A stretch of 64,000 bases of DNA from Geomonas oryzisoli (GCF_018986915.1 NZ_CP076723.1:3996228-4060227), one strand, 5' to 3'; shown: positions 9,335-18,612, counted from the first letter of the stretch. A program made the numbers and translations. The notes: a model not told the origin generated them from the sequence alone.

Positions 9335-10645
9335 TTAGATCTCGGTGTTCACCTCGGCGAGCGATTCCTCGAGGATGGCCATGCCGCGGTCGAGCTGCTC
9401 GTCGGTGATGACCAGCGGCATCAGCAGACGGACCACGTTGCCCAGTGCACCGCAGGAGAGGATGATGAGCCCCTTGTCGTAGCAGAGCTTCACCAGCTTC
9501 TTGGCGAGGTCGCCGGCGGGCGCCTTGGTGTTGCGGTCGCGGACGAGCTCGAGGGCGAGCATGGGGCCCTTGCCGCGCACTTCGCCGATGATCTCGTACT
9601 TCTGCTGCATCTCGTCGAAACGCTGCTGCAGCTTCTCGCCGAGCTTCACGGACTGGTCCAGCAGACCGTCATTGAGGAAGATGTCGAGAACCGCGAGGGC
9701 CGCGGCGCAGGAGAGCGGGTTGCCGCCGTAGGTGCCGCCCAAGCCGCCCGGGTGCGGCTGGCTCATGATCTCGGCGCGACCAGTGATCGCGGAGAGCGGC
9801 ATGCCGCCGGCAAGGCTCTTGGCGGTGGTGATAAGGTCCGGCTCGATGCCCCAGTGGTCGATGGCGAACAGCTTGCCGGTGCGCCCCATGCCGCTCTGGA
9901 TCTCGTCGATGATGAGGAGGATGCCGTGCTTCTTGCAAATCCCCTGCACGATCTCGAAGTACTCCTTCGGCGGGGTGACGAAGCCGCCCTCACCCTGGAT
10001 CGGCTCGATGATGATGGCCGCGGTCTGCTCGGCCGCAACGTACCCGGTGAAGAACTCGTCGAGCTTGTGGGCGCAGGCACAGCCGCAGCTCGGGTAGCTC
10101 CCGCCGTAAGGGCAGCGGTAGCAGTATGCGGACGGAATGCGGTAGCTCTCCGGAGCGAAGGGGCCGAAGCCGTACTTGTAGGGCTTCACCTTGGAGGTCA
10201 GGGTCATGGTCATCAGGGTGCGGCCGTGGAAGCCGTTCTCAAGCGAGATGACGCCCGGGCGCTTGGTGACGTAGCGGGCGATCTTGATGGCGTTCTCGAC
10301 CGCCTCGGCGCCGGAGTTGGCCAGCATGGTCTGCTTCGGGGAATTGCCCGGTGCCAGTTCGTTCAGGCGCTGCGCCAGTTCGATGTACCCCTGGTAGGGA
10401 GCGACGTGGAAGCAGGTGTGGATGAACTTCTCGGCCTGCTCCTGGATGGCCTTGACGACCTTCGGGTGGCTGTGCCCCACGTTGTTCACGCCGATGCCGC
10501 CGGCGAAATCGATCAGGTCACGTCCGTCGACGTCGGTCATGATGGCCCCCTGGGCCTTGGCGATGAAGGCGGGGCTCAAAAGTGCTACCCCTCCGGGGAC
10601 GTGTTTGTTGCGCAGTTCCATCAGTTGCTCGTTACCAGCGGTCAT
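9335..10645 (-). CDS. gabT: Class III PLP aminotransferase (4-aminobutyrate aminotransferase type)
   Basis: Pyridoxal-phosphate aminotransferase of 436 residues, the usual size for the GabT/ArgD/acetylornithine group. It shows the phosphate-binding ANSGAEAVENA motif, IIDEIQSGMGRTG with the cofactor-binding Asp, and the Schiff-base Lys in TTAKSLAGGMP. A Cys-rich insertion, CYRCPYGGSYPSCGCACAHK, resembles one seen in a subset of bacterial and archaeal class III aminotransferases. GGAG precedes the ATG at good spacing. It is divergent from a sigma-54 activator and close to a liv transporter and glutamate dehydrogenase, which suggests it passes amino groups to 2-oxoglutarate during amino-acid breakdown. 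The exact donor (GABA, 5-aminovalerate, ornithine or another omega-amino acid) is unresolved, so the symbol is a family-level call. Confidence 0.85.
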   Translation of the reverse strand: MTAGNEQLMELRNKHVPGGVALLSPAFIAKAQGAIMTDVDGRDLIDFAGGIGVNNVGHSHPKVVKAIQEQAEKFIHTCFHVAPYQGYIELAQRLNELAPGNSPKQTMLANSGAEAVENAIKIARYVTKRPGVISLENGFHGRTLMTMTLTSKVKPYKYGFGPFAPESYRIPSAYCYRCPYGGSYPSCGCACAHKLDEFFTGYVAAEQTAAIIIEPIQGEGGFVTPPKEYFEIVQGICKKHGILLIIDEIQSGMGRTGKLFAIDHWGIEPDLITTAKSLAGGMPLSAITGRAEIMSQPHPGGLGGTYGGNPLSCAAALAVLDIFLNDGLLDQSVKLGEKLQQRFDEMQQKYEIIGEVRGKGPMLALELVRDRNTKAPAGDLAKKLVKLCYDKGLIILSCGALGNVVRLLMPLVITDEQLDRGMAILEESLAEVNTEI

Positions 10646-11143
10646 GGGTGAAGCTCCTTTGCCTAGTAGTTGGTGACTACCGGGTCCGTGTGAGGATCCC
10701 GGTAAAGGTGTCGGATCAAGAGAACGGACTTCATTCAGTCCGCCCGGTCATCCCCTACTACAAAGACCGTACCAAGGTGTCATAGAGTAGCCTGTATCGG
10801 CCAACATGGCCGTTGACGTAAAGGTAAGTTTGCCATAGCTCCTCTTTGGAGACAGAGGCGAAAGGCCCGTTACAGTAGCGCGTTATATGTATACTGGCAG
10901 GGATGCAGGCTACGCACTATAAGTAAGGCCAAAAATGTCATACACGAAAAGGAGGGACTTTCACTACTGAGGGTGATAAGAACGGCTATGACTGTTTCGG
11001 GGTTGTTCTATTATTTACACTTGAATATTTGATTCATTTCTGCATAATGCGCCCCAAAGGGGTTATGGTATACGCCGACACCGGGCAGCCCCCAGGACCT
11101 CCGCCCCCTACGCAAACGGGTACGCAGAAGGAGATCGACTGCC
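10646..11143. promoter_or_regulatory. Divergent control region between the aminotransferase and sigma-54 activator genes
   Basis: A 498-bp region without a gene. It holds several small inverted repeats: GTAGT/ACTAC (10666-10680), ACCGGG/CCCGGT (10679-10703), CGGCCA-aca-TGGCCG (10798-10812) and CCTCT/AGAGG (10841-10858). It also holds a degenerate copy (11011-11028) of the palindrome found 3' of the activator gene. A scan for -24/-12 elements with correct GG/GC spacing gave no convincing promoter for either gene. AAGGAGAT at 11128-11135 is the activator's ribosome site. Confidence 0.55.
11011..11028. promoter_or_regulatory. Degenerate copy of the 18-bp palindrome (possible activator site)
   Basis: TTATTTACACTTGAATAT matches the perfect palindrome at 12946-12963 at 14 of 18 positions and lies 116 bp upstream of the sigma-54 activator start. 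Two related copies bracketing a Fis-type activator gene fit binding by that activator; this is inference. Confidence 0.45.
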
Positions 11144-12922
11144 GTGAACACCTCACTGAACCCAGCGGAATTCATAGGATTTCCCAGCAGCGGCGAGCTG
11201 CGCTCGGACGCCTTCTACCAGGCCATGGTGAACGCGGTCGATGTCGGCATCCTGGCCGTTAACACCTCGGGCATGGTGATCCTGGCCAACCGGGCTGTCC
11301 GGGAAAGCTTCGGCGCCTTCCAGGGGGTGCACCTGAACGACGTACTCCCCGACCTGTGGCCCAAGGTGGCGCAGAGGCTTCTGGGGCACGCGCGCAACAC
11401 CGAGATCTCCGTGCGCGGCATCGAGTCCAACTTCCTGGTGCGGGTGAGCCCTATGCTGCTGGACCAGGAGCAGGTAGGTGCGGTCTGCGTCTTCGTCGAG
11501 AGCACCGAGCTCGAAGAGATGGCCAAGCAGATGGAGTTTTACCAGGGACTTACCCGCGAACTGGACACCATCATCGATTCATCCTCGGACGGCCTGTGGA
11601 TCTGCGACGCCGACGCCAATGTGGTGCGCATAAACCCCGCCTCGGAGCGGATCAACAACGTCCAGGCTAAGGACGTGGTCGGCCGCAACATGCGTGACCT
11701 CATCAACGCCCGCGTCTTCGACCGCTCCGCCACCCTCGAGGTGCTGAGGACACACGGGCGGGTGAACCTCTTGCAACAGCGCGAGGGACGCAAGCTGATC
11801 ACCACGGCGGCCCCGGTCTTCGACTCTGCCGGCCGCATCACCCGGGTCGTGGTAAGCGAGCGGGATATCACCGAAATCGACAACCTGCAGCGCGAACTGG
11901 AGGACCAGGAGGCGATCCGGGACCAGTACCGCAACCAAATGCTGGAAATGCAGCAGGAACAGCAGCTGGAGAACCAGCAGATCATCGCCCGCAGCCCCGC
12001 CATGCTCAAGGCGTTGCGCCAGGCGCTCAAGGTCGCCAAGGTGGAGTCGACCGTGCTGATCCTGGGCCCTTCCGGCGTGGGCAAGGGGCTCTTCGCCGAC
12101 CTGATCCACAAGAACTCGGAGCGCGCCAACAAGCCGCTCATCAAGATTAACTGCGGCGCCATCCCCGAATCCCTCATAGAATCCGAACTTTTCGGCTACG
12201 ACAAGGGCGCCTTCACCGGCGCTCAGACCGGCGGCAAGCCTGGCTACTTCGAGCTCGCCGACGGCGGCATCCTGTTCCTCGACGAGATCGCCGAGCTGCC
12301 GCTCCCCTCCCAGGTGAAGCTTCTGCGCTTCATGGAGGACGGCACCATCATGCGCCTGGGGAGCACCCGCCCCCGCGAGGTGAAAGTGCGCATCCTCGCC
12401 GCAACCCACCGTAACCTCGAGCAAATGGTCGAGGAAGGAAAGTTCCGCCTCGACCTGTACTACCGCCTCAAGGTCATACCGATCCACGTCCCTTCCCTCA
12501 AGGAGCGCAAGGAATGCCTGCTCCCCCTCATCCTGCACTACATCGAGTGGTACGCAAAGAAGCACAAGACCAGTAAACGCCTCTCCCGCGCGGCCTGCGA
12601 CACCCTCCTGGGCTATCCCTTCCCCGGCAACGTGCGGGAACTGATGAACCTGTGCGAGCGGCTGGTGGTCATGACCGAGTCCGAGGTGATCAGCCTGCAG
12701 GACCTCCCGGCCGACGTGGCCAAGGGCGACACCAGCGAGGCGACCGCCCCGGCGCAGTGGCCGGAGAGCATGACCCTGCCGCAAGTCATTGAAAGTACGG
12801 AGCGTGCGCTGCTGGCCCACGCCATCAAATCCCATGGCTGCCAGGCCGACCTGGCCGAGGCGCTCGGCGTGAGCCAGCCGACCATTGCGCGCAAATTAAA
12901 ACGCTACGGGCTCGCCTGCTGA
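11144..12922 (+). CDS. Sigma-54-dependent activator with two PAS domains
   Basis: Enhancer-binding protein of 592 residues that would open sigma-54 promoters by ATP hydrolysis. Two PAS-like domains (about 22-125 and 140-255) and a coiled coil replace a receiver domain, so control is probably by a small ligand or redox state rather than phosphorylation. The AAA+ module has Walker A GPSGVGKG (about 307), the sigma-54 contact loop GAFTGA (about 355) and Walker B ILFLDEIAE. A Fis-type helix-turn-helix is at the C-terminus (QADLAEALGVSQPTIARKL). The start is GTG at 11144, with AAGGAGAT 8 nt upstream. It sits between the aminotransferase and the liv operon, the latter with a -24/-12 promoter, so it is probably their local regulator. 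Confidence 0.92.
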   Translation: MNTSLNPAEFIGFPSSGELRSDAFYQAMVNAVDVGILAVNTSGMVILANRAVRESFGAFQGVHLNDVLPDLWPKVAQRLLGHARNTEISVRGIESNFLVRVSPMLLDQEQVGAVCVFVESTELEEMAKQMEFYQGLTRELDTIIDSSSDGLWICDADANVVRINPASERINNVQAKDVVGRNMRDLINARVFDRSATLEVLRTHGRVNLLQQREGRKLITTAAPVFDSAGRITRVVVSERDITEIDNLQRELEDQEAIRDQYRNQMLEMQQEQQLENQQIIARSPAMLKALRQALKVAKVESTVLILGPSGVGKGLFADLIHKNSERANKPLIKINCGAIPESLIESELFGYDKGAFTGAQTGGKPGYFELADGGILFLDEIAELPLPSQVKLLRFMEDGTIMRLGSTRPREVKVRILAATHRNLEQMVEEGKFRLDLYYRLKVIPIHVPSLKERKECLLPLILHYIEWYAKKHKTSKRLSRAACDTLLGYPFPGNVRELMNLCERLVVMTESEVISLQDLPADVAKGDTSEATAPAQWPESMTLPQVIESTERALLAHAIKSHGCQADLAEALGVSQPTIARKLKRYGLAC

Positions 12923-12945
12923 TGGCGCGACCCTGTATACGACCG

Positions 12946-12963
12946 TTATTCACATGTGAATAA
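12946..12963. promoter_or_regulatory. Perfect 18-bp palindrome, candidate upstream activator site of the liv operon
   Basis: TTATTCACATGTGAATAA is its own reverse complement. It begins 24 bp after the activator stop and is centred about 160 bp upstream of the -24 element at 13115, a typical enhancer distance for sigma-54 promoters. The AT-rich arms contrast with surrounding GC-rich DNA. Binding by the adjacent Fis-type activator is inferred. Confidence 0.6.
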
Positions 12964-13114
12964 TTTTGCCGCCGACCAGGGGTGCCCCAGCGGGGCCGCA
13001 CCCCGCTCCTCCGTCCCCTGCATCGACCCGTTCATCGTTCATTGTCAGTAAGCATGCGGAGTTTCACCAAACCCCGTTCTGCAAAATCCTCCTTTGCCGC
13101 CACAGAGGGCCATT

Positions 13115-13130
13115 TGGCATGCTTTCTGCT
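13115..13130 (+). promoter_or_regulatory. Sigma-54 (-24/-12) promoter of livK
   Basis: TGGCATGCTTTCTGCT fits the consensus TGGCACGRNNNTTGCW, with the GG and GC doublets exactly 10 nt apart. Transcription would start near 13141, giving a leader of about 148 nt before livK. The remainder of the 12923-13288 gap shows no gene. Confidence 0.65.
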
Positions 13131-13288
13131 GTATACGGGCTGCCAGCGCCGCGAGGTGCGGGCACCGGGTTCCCTCGGCCGACGGTAGCCGACGTCGTCC
13201 ACCGCACCGGCCGCGAACCCTGAATGGAATGCGATGCAGGTTGTTTCAAAAACTTTTTTTGGCACATCAAACAACAGGAGGTAGCACA

Positions 13289-14530
13289 ATGAAGTTTGGA
13301 TTCGTCAGGGTACTGCTGCTCATCGCAGCCCTCTTCGTGGCCATCCCGGTCCACGCGGAGCAGAGGAACTTCTTCAAGATCGGTGTCATCACCGAGCTCT
13401 CCGGGGACCTGGTCACCGGCGGCAACATCACCAAGCGCGGCTACGACCTCTGGGCGCAGGAAGTAAACGCCAAGGGTGGCATCGAGATCCAGGGCAAGAA
13501 GTACCCGGTCAAGCTGGTGTACGCCGACGCCCAGTCCAACCCGGCTGCCGGCGCTGCAGCGGCCGAGAGGCTGATCACCCAGGAGAAAGTCGACTTCATC
13601 CTCGGACCCTACTCCTCCGGCGTAACCCTCGCCGTGGCCCCGGTCGTCGACAAGTACAAGATCCCGATGATCACCGGCTCCGCAGAGAGCCCGCTCATCT
13701 GGAAGAACAAGTTCAAGTACACCTTCGGCACCATCCCGCCGATCAACTTCACCGGCGCTACCTCCATCAAGACCCTGACCGAGATGAAGCCGGCTCCGAA
13801 GACCATCGCCATCATCGGCTCCAACGACGCATTCTCCAAGGCGACCGCAGAGGCTTACAAGACTGCCGCCGAGAAGGCCAAGCTGAAGATCGTGAAGTTC
13901 AGCATCGTCCCCTCCGGTCAGGACATGACCCCGCTCCTCTCCGCAGTACGTAGCATGAAGCCCGACGTCATCGCCTTCGGCGGCCACGACGAAGAGCACG
14001 TGAAGTTCGTGAAAGCCCTCAAACAGATCGGCTACACCCCGAAAGCCCTCCTCATGCACTGTGGCATCACCGACAAGGCGTTCATCGACGCGGTCGGCAA
14101 AGACGGCGAGCAGATCTTCGGCACCACCTGCTGGACCGGCACCGCCAAGACCAAGAGCAAGGTGCTCTGGCCGAACGCTGCAGCTTACGCCGCCGCTTCC
14201 CAGAAAGCATTCAACAACCCGGGCGACTACACCCAGGGTGGCTGCTCCGCCGCCGGCATCGCCTTCCAGACCGCTCTGCAGAAAATCGGCGCGAAGCCGG
14301 GCATGGACGAGGCTACTCGCACCAAGCTGATCACCGCTCTCGAGCAGATCGACGTGCAGACCTTCTACGGCCGCGTGAAATTCGCCACCTCCGGCGAGTT
14401 CTACCACGCCAACGTCGGCCTCGACCCGCTCACCGTCCAGATCCAGGGCGGCCATGTCAAGACCGTCGGGCCGAAGGCTTCCGTCGAAGCTCCGGCCATC
14501 TACCCGATGAAAGAGTGGAAGTCCCGTTAA
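13289..14530 (+). CDS. livK: Branched-chain amino-acid ABC transporter, substrate-binding protein
   Basis: Periplasmic binding protein of 413 residues, type I fold (Peripla_BP_6/LivK family), that captures the substrate for the ABC transporter encoded directly downstream. A signal peptide (about 1-23, ending HA before EQRNF) precedes the mature start FKIGVITELSGDLV. Its length is within the family range. The ATG at 13289 follows AGGAGGTA at ideal spacing; an upstream in-frame extension lacks a signal peptide and was rejected. The substrate could be leucine/isoleucine/valine, but homologues also bind urea, aromatic acids or other amides, so specificity is an inference from the neighbouring aminotransferase and glutamate dehydrogenase genes. 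Confidence 0.9.
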   Translation: MKFGFVRVLLLIAALFVAIPVHAEQRNFFKIGVITELSGDLVTGGNITKRGYDLWAQEVNAKGGIEIQGKKYPVKLVYADAQSNPAAGAAAAERLITQEKVDFILGPYSSGVTLAVAPVVDKYKIPMITGSAESPLIWKNKFKYTFGTIPPINFTGATSIKTLTEMKPAPKTIAIIGSNDAFSKATAEAYKTAAEKAKLKIVKFSIVPSGQDMTPLLSAVRSMKPDVIAFGGHDEEHVKFVKALKQIGYTPKALLMHCGITDKAFIDAVGKDGEQIFGTTCWTGTAKTKSKVLWPNAAAYAAASQKAFNNPGDYTQGGCSAAGIAFQTALQKIGAKPGMDEATRTKLITALEQIDVQTFYGRVKFATSGEFYHANVGLDPLTVQIQGGHVKTVGPKASVEAPAIYPMKEWKSR

Positions 14531-14546
14531 TAGCTGCATGAAGTAT

Positions 14547-14578
14547 CCCCTGCCGGCAGCAACCGCCGCCGGCAGGGG
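14547..14578 (+). terminator. Intra-operon GC-rich stem-loop after livK
   Basis: An 11-bp perfect stem, CCCCTGCCGGC and its complement, with a 10-nt loop, followed by TTCTCT. It lies 16 bp after livK and before livH. Such a hairpin commonly lets the binding protein be made in excess over the membrane components, by partial termination or by protecting the 3' end. Confidence 0.7.
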
Positions 14579-14707
14579 TTCTCTCCCGTAAAGGGCGAAC
14601 CACCACGGCCAGAGCGGCCCGGGCGGGTAACCGCCGCCGGTCCAGACGGACCACAAACAACGTAGCTGCCATATTCGCTGGAAACGCAACGCTGGAGGAC
14701 TTGCTTT

Positions 14708-15595
14708 ATGATGGAACTGCTGCCACAAGCTTTGACCGACGGGATACTGCTGGGGGGGATCTACATCACCATCGCCATCGCATTCTCGCTCACTTACGGG
14801 GTCATGCACGTCATCGACTTCGCCGTCGGGGAATGGATCATGTTCGGGGCCTTCACCGGCTACTACCTGAACAAATGGACCGGGCTCGATCCCTTCCTTT
14901 TTCTGCCGGTCATTTTCGTCCTCTACTTCGGGGTCGGCTACGTGATCCAGCCGGTGATCCACCGGGTGCTTTCCGGGACCAAGGGTAACCCCTTCCTGAT
15001 GGGCCTCGTCTTCACCTTCGGTCTGGCCATCATGTTCCGCGGGCTCGCCCTCACCGTTTTCGGCTTCTACTCGAACTCGATCCCGTCCGCCTTCTCGGAA
15101 GGATCGTTCGACCTGGAGCCGCTGGGACTGGCCGTGACCATCCCGACCGTGCGCCTGGTGGGTCTCGCCTACGCTCTTGCGATCACCCTGATCCTGCACT
15201 ACCTCTTAAAAAAGACCAATTTCGGCCTTGGCGTCCGTGCGCTGGCACAGCACAAGGATGCCGCGGGTCTCATGGGAGTGAACAGCAAGCGCACCGGTTC
15301 CTACGTGTACGGCATCTATGTCGGCATCTCGGCCATGACCGGCGTGCTTTTGGGCTGTATCCTCTCCATCGGCGCCCAGATGGGCAACGAGTACACCATC
15401 TTCGCCTTCTTCGTGGTGGTGCTCGCCGGCATGGGCTACCTGGCCGGCGTGCCCTGGGCGGCGCTCCTTCTGGGCCTGGTGCAGTCGATCTTCATGATCT
15501 ACTTCAACCCGAGCCACACCCTGCTCGCCGTCTTCGCCATCCTCTACATCATCCTGCTGATTTCCCCGCGCGGGCTGTTCGGCAAGGGGGTCTGA
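14708..15595 (+). CDS. livH: Branched-chain amino-acid ABC transporter permease LivH
   Basis: Inner-membrane permease of 295 residues in the BPD_transp_2 family, with about eight hydrophobic helices. It pairs with LivM to form the translocation path. The family-typical N-terminus (LTDGILLGGIYITIAIAFSL) and the conserved cytoplasmic segment ALAQHKDAAGLMGVN, which contacts the ATPase subunits, are visible. GGAGG at 14694-14698 supports the ATG at 14708; a second in-frame ATG follows immediately. A 177-bp gap with a hairpin separates it from livK, and 1 bp separates it from livM. Confidence 0.92.
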   Translation: MMELLPQALTDGILLGGIYITIAIAFSLTYGVMHVIDFAVGEWIMFGAFTGYYLNKWTGLDPFLFLPVIFVLYFGVGYVIQPVIHRVLSGTKGNPFLMGLVFTFGLAIMFRGLALTVFGFYSNSIPSAFSEGSFDLEPLGLAVTIPTVRLVGLAYALAITLILHYLLKKTNFGLGVRALAQHKDAAGLMGVNSKRTGSYVYGIYVGISAMTGVLLGCILSIGAQMGNEYTIFAFFVVVLAGMGYLAGVPWAALLLGLVQSIFMIYFNPSHTLLAVFAILYIILLISPRGLFGKGV

Positions 15596-15596
15596 C

Positions 15597-16598
15597 ATGA
15601 AAAATCGTGGCGCAACCATACTGGCCATCATCGGTGCCGCCCTTTTGATCCTGCCTCTCGTGGTGCACGACACCTTCGTACTGCGTGTCCTCACCGAGGG
15701 AGTGATGTGGATCGGGCTCGCCATCGCCTTCGACGTCATCGCCGGCTACACCGGCTACCTGAACTTCGGCCACGGTGCCTTCTTCGGCATCGGCGCCTAC
15801 ACCATCGGCATCCTGATGATGCAGGCTAACCTCCCCTTCTGGGCGGCCCTGCCGGCCGGCGGCGTCGCTGCCGCCATCGTGGCGCTCATCGCGGGCATCC
15901 CGACCTTGAGACTGAAAGGGGCCTACTTCGCCATCGCCACCTGGGCGCTCTCCCGTGCGATCCAGCAGCTCGCCCTGAACGTCGAGTTCACCGGCGGCCC
16001 GGACGGCATGCGTCTCGAGGCGTTCCTGAACCCGCAGTTCTTCTACTACCTGATGCTGATCACCGTGGGCGCCACCTTCGCCATCCTCTGGTATCTGCTG
16101 GAGCGCGCGCCCTTCGGCCTCAAGCTCAAGGCGATCCGCGAGGACGAGGAAGGTGCCAAGGCGCTGGGGCTCAACCCGACCAAGCTGAAGATGCAGTCCT
16201 TCATCCTCTCGGCGCTCCCCACCGGCATCCTCGGCGGCATCTATGCCTACTGGATCACCTTCATCGACCCTTCCTCTACGCTGGGTGACATGGTCAGCGA
16301 CCAGGCGGTGGTCATGGTGGTCTTCGGCGGCATGGGGACCCTGTTCGGACCGGCTCTCGGAGCCATCCTGATCTTCGCCTTCAAGACGATCTTCTGGGCC
16401 TACCTGTCCGACTTCCAGCTCCTCTATCTCATCATCCTGGGCGCGCTGATCGCCATCAGCGTCATCTTCATACCCAACGGCCTCTGGGGCACCATGGTCA
16501 AGCGCAAGGCGGGTGCCACCAGGCCCGAGCAAAACGCAGAACCGGCATCGGAAACCGCGGTTCTTTCCGCCGTGGCAGCACCGGAAGAGGGGAACTAA
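15597..16598 (+). CDS. livM: Branched-chain amino-acid ABC transporter permease LivM
   Basis: Second inner-membrane permease, 333 residues with multiple hydrophobic helices. The LivM signature is visible in GYTGYLNFGHGAFFGIGAY near residue 50. The EAA-like loop that docks the ATPases, AIREDEEGAKALGLNP, lies near residue 180. The C-terminal roughly 35 residues are a polar Ala/Glu-rich tail. The start lies 1 nt after the livH stop, indicating translational coupling, and livG follows 3 nt later. Confidence 0.92.
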   Translation: MKNRGATILAIIGAALLILPLVVHDTFVLRVLTEGVMWIGLAIAFDVIAGYTGYLNFGHGAFFGIGAYTIGILMMQANLPFWAALPAGGVAAAIVALIAGIPTLRLKGAYFAIATWALSRAIQQLALNVEFTGGPDGMRLEAFLNPQFFYYLMLITVGATFAILWYLLERAPFGLKLKAIREDEEGAKALGLNPTKLKMQSFILSALPTGILGGIYAYWITFIDPSSTLGDMVSDQAVVMVVFGGMGTLFGPALGAILIFAFKTIFWAYLSDFQLLYLIILGALIAISVIFIPNGLWGTMVKRKAGATRPEQNAEPASETAVLSAVAAPEEGN

Positions 16599-16601
16599 CT
16601 C

Positions 16602-17323
<722 letters not shown>

Positions 17324-17327
<4 letters not shown>

Positions 17328-18034
17328 ATTTGCTCGACGTCAACGGCATCTCAGTCAATTACGGGGACATCCAGGCCCTGTGGAACATCTCTTTCTCGGT
17401 CGCCAAGGGGCAGTTGGTCGCCCTCATCGGCGCCAACGGCGCCGGCAAGACCACGACCCTCAAATCGCTGTGCGGCCTGATCCCGACCGCCAGCGGCACC
17501 ATCCACTATGACGGCAAGCTGGTCACCGGCATGCCGGTGCACAAGGTGGTCGACCTCGGCATCACCCTGGTCCCGGAGGGACGCCAGCTCTTCCCGAAAA
17601 TGACCGTGGAAGAGAACCTGCTGGTGGGCGCCTACCTGAAGAGGGCGCACGGCAAAAGGGCCCAGACCCTGAAGCGGATCTACGAGATCTTCCCGCGCCT
17701 TGAAGAGCGCCGCACCCAGACCGCCGAGACCCTTTCCGGCGGCGAGCAGCAGATGGTTGCCATCGGCCGCGCGCTGATGCAGGATCCCCAGGTCATCATG
17801 TTCGACGAGCCGAGCCTCGGTCTCGCGCCGATCATGGTGCAGGAGGTCTTCAAGGTAATCCAGGAGCTGCACAAGCAGGGTCTCACCATCTTCCTGGTCG
17901 AGCAGAACGTGCACCAGACCTTGAAGGTCGCCGACTACTGTTACGTCATGGAAAACGGGCGCATCGTGGGCCAGGGGACCGGCAAGGACCTTGAAGCCGA
18001 CGAGTCCATCCGCGAAGCCTACCTCGGCTTCTAA
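17324..18034 (+). CDS. livF: Branched-chain amino-acid ABC transporter ATPase LivF
   Basis: Second cytoplasmic ATPase, 236 residues. Walker A GANGAGKTT, the canonical signature LSGGEQQMVAIGRALM, Walker B VIMFDEPSLGLAP and the switch His replaced by Gln-Asn in LVEQNVHQ are all visible; the VEQN form is normal for LivF. Together with LivG it powers the LivH/LivM channel. It is the last of five tightly packed liv genes; a GC-rich repeat hairpin lies 50 bp downstream, before the moaD-like gene. Confidence 0.92.
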
Positions 18035-18083
18035 GCAGCAACCTGTAACAGACGCTCCATCCAGATCCCCTATTCACCCGCGC

Positions 18084-18114
18084 AGGGGACAGGCTCCGCA
18101 GGTGCCTGTCCCCT
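18084..18114. repeat. GGGGACAGG palindromic repeat, copy 1
   Basis: Arms AGGGGACAGG and CCTGTCCCCT flank a short loop containing CTCCGCAGGTG. This is the inverse orientation of the copies at 18546-18577, 33942-33980 and 34000-34036. It sits between livF and the MoaD-like gene and could also act as a transcript-end hairpin. Confidence 0.75.
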
Positions 18115-18150
18115 TTGCCACTTTTCCGTTGTCATGACGGGAGGTTTCAC

Positions 18151-18375
18151 ATGCAGATCAAGGTAAAACTCTACGCGTCCCTGCGCAGGCAGAAGTTCGA
18201 CGAGGCGGACTGGGAGATCACCCCGGACCAAAAGATCGCGTCGATCGTGGAGCAGCTGGGGCTCGCCAGGCAGGACGTGGGCACGGTCCTCGTCAACGGC
18301 CTGCACGCGGGATGGGACGAGACCGTAGCGGAGGGGGACGTCGTTTCCTTCCTGCCGCGCATGGGCGGAGGATAG
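18151..18375 (+). CDS. MoaD/ThiS-family small sulfur-carrier-like protein
   Basis: A 74-residue ubiquitin-fold protein, ending RMGGG. The terminal Gly-Gly is the site that MoaD and ThiS proteins activate as a thiocarboxylate to donate sulfur in pterin or thiamine synthesis. GGGAGG at 18140-18145 places the start at ATG 18151 rather than at an earlier in-frame codon. Proteins of this type are commonly encoded beside tungsten or molybdenum aldehyde:ferredoxin oxidoreductases, and one follows here 237 bp downstream. It therefore probably helps make or load the tungstopterin cofactor, as inferred from this context. Confidence 0.85.
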   Translation: MQIKVKLYASLRRQKFDEADWEITPDQKIASIVEQLGLARQDVGTVLVNGLHAGWDETVAEGDVVSFLPRMGGG

Positions 18376-18394
18376 TCTAATCCTCCTGCTGTTC

Positions 18395-18424
18395 GGGGCC
18401 TGGCTTCGCAGGTGCCTGTCCCCT
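18395..18424. repeat. GGGGACAGG palindromic repeat, copy 2 (degenerate)
   Basis: GGGGCCTGG and CCTGTCCCC arms around CTTCGCAGGTG. It is the same family as copy 1 with a mutated left arm, immediately 3' of the MoaD-like gene. Confidence 0.65.
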
Positions 18425-18435
18425 TGCCTTCACGG

Positions 18436-18522
18436 CTCCCCCCTTTGCGAAGGGGGGGCGGGGGGGATTTGCCTCTCCACAGCCACAAGCAAATCCCCTA
18501 AATCCCCCTTCGCAAAGGGGGA
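18436..18522. repeat. CCCCCTTTGCGAAGGGGG compound inverted repeat
   Basis: Two self-complementary cores, CCCCCTTTGCGAAGGGGG (about 18438-18458) and CCCCCTTCGCAAAGGGGG (18504-18521), face each other. They are joined by GGGATTTG/CAAATCCC arms, so the whole 87-bp unit can also fold as one cruciform. It has no coding potential. With copies 2 and 3 of the other repeat it fills the 237-bp gap before the aldehyde oxidoreductase gene. Confidence 0.75.
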
Positions 18523-18545
18523 CTTTCTATCACCACCTTAAGACC

Positions 18546-18581
18546 AAGGGGACTGGCACCTGGCGGAGCCAGTCCCCTAAG
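18546..18581. repeat. GGGGACTGGC palindromic repeat, copy 3
   Basis: Perfect 10-bp arms, GGGGACTGGC (18548-18557) and GCCAGTCCCC (18568-18577), around ACCTGGCGGA. Same family as copies 1, 2, 4 and 5. Confidence 0.75.
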
Positions 18582-18612
18582 GTCCATCACCTTATTTTTG
18601 CGGAGCTACGAT

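Noticed and set aside
11041-11056. Possible minus-strand -24/-12 element TGGGGCGCATTATGCA for the aminotransferase gene
   Set aside because: Spacing fits, but the -24 half matches poorly (TGGGGC), it is almost 400 bp from the gene, and the degenerate palindrome would lie on its transcription start.
13064-15199. Minus-strand frame (711 codons) opposite livK-livH
   Set aside because: Overlaps two real transporter genes and the intergenic hairpin; Asp/Glu/Gly-rich composition typical of an antisense frame.
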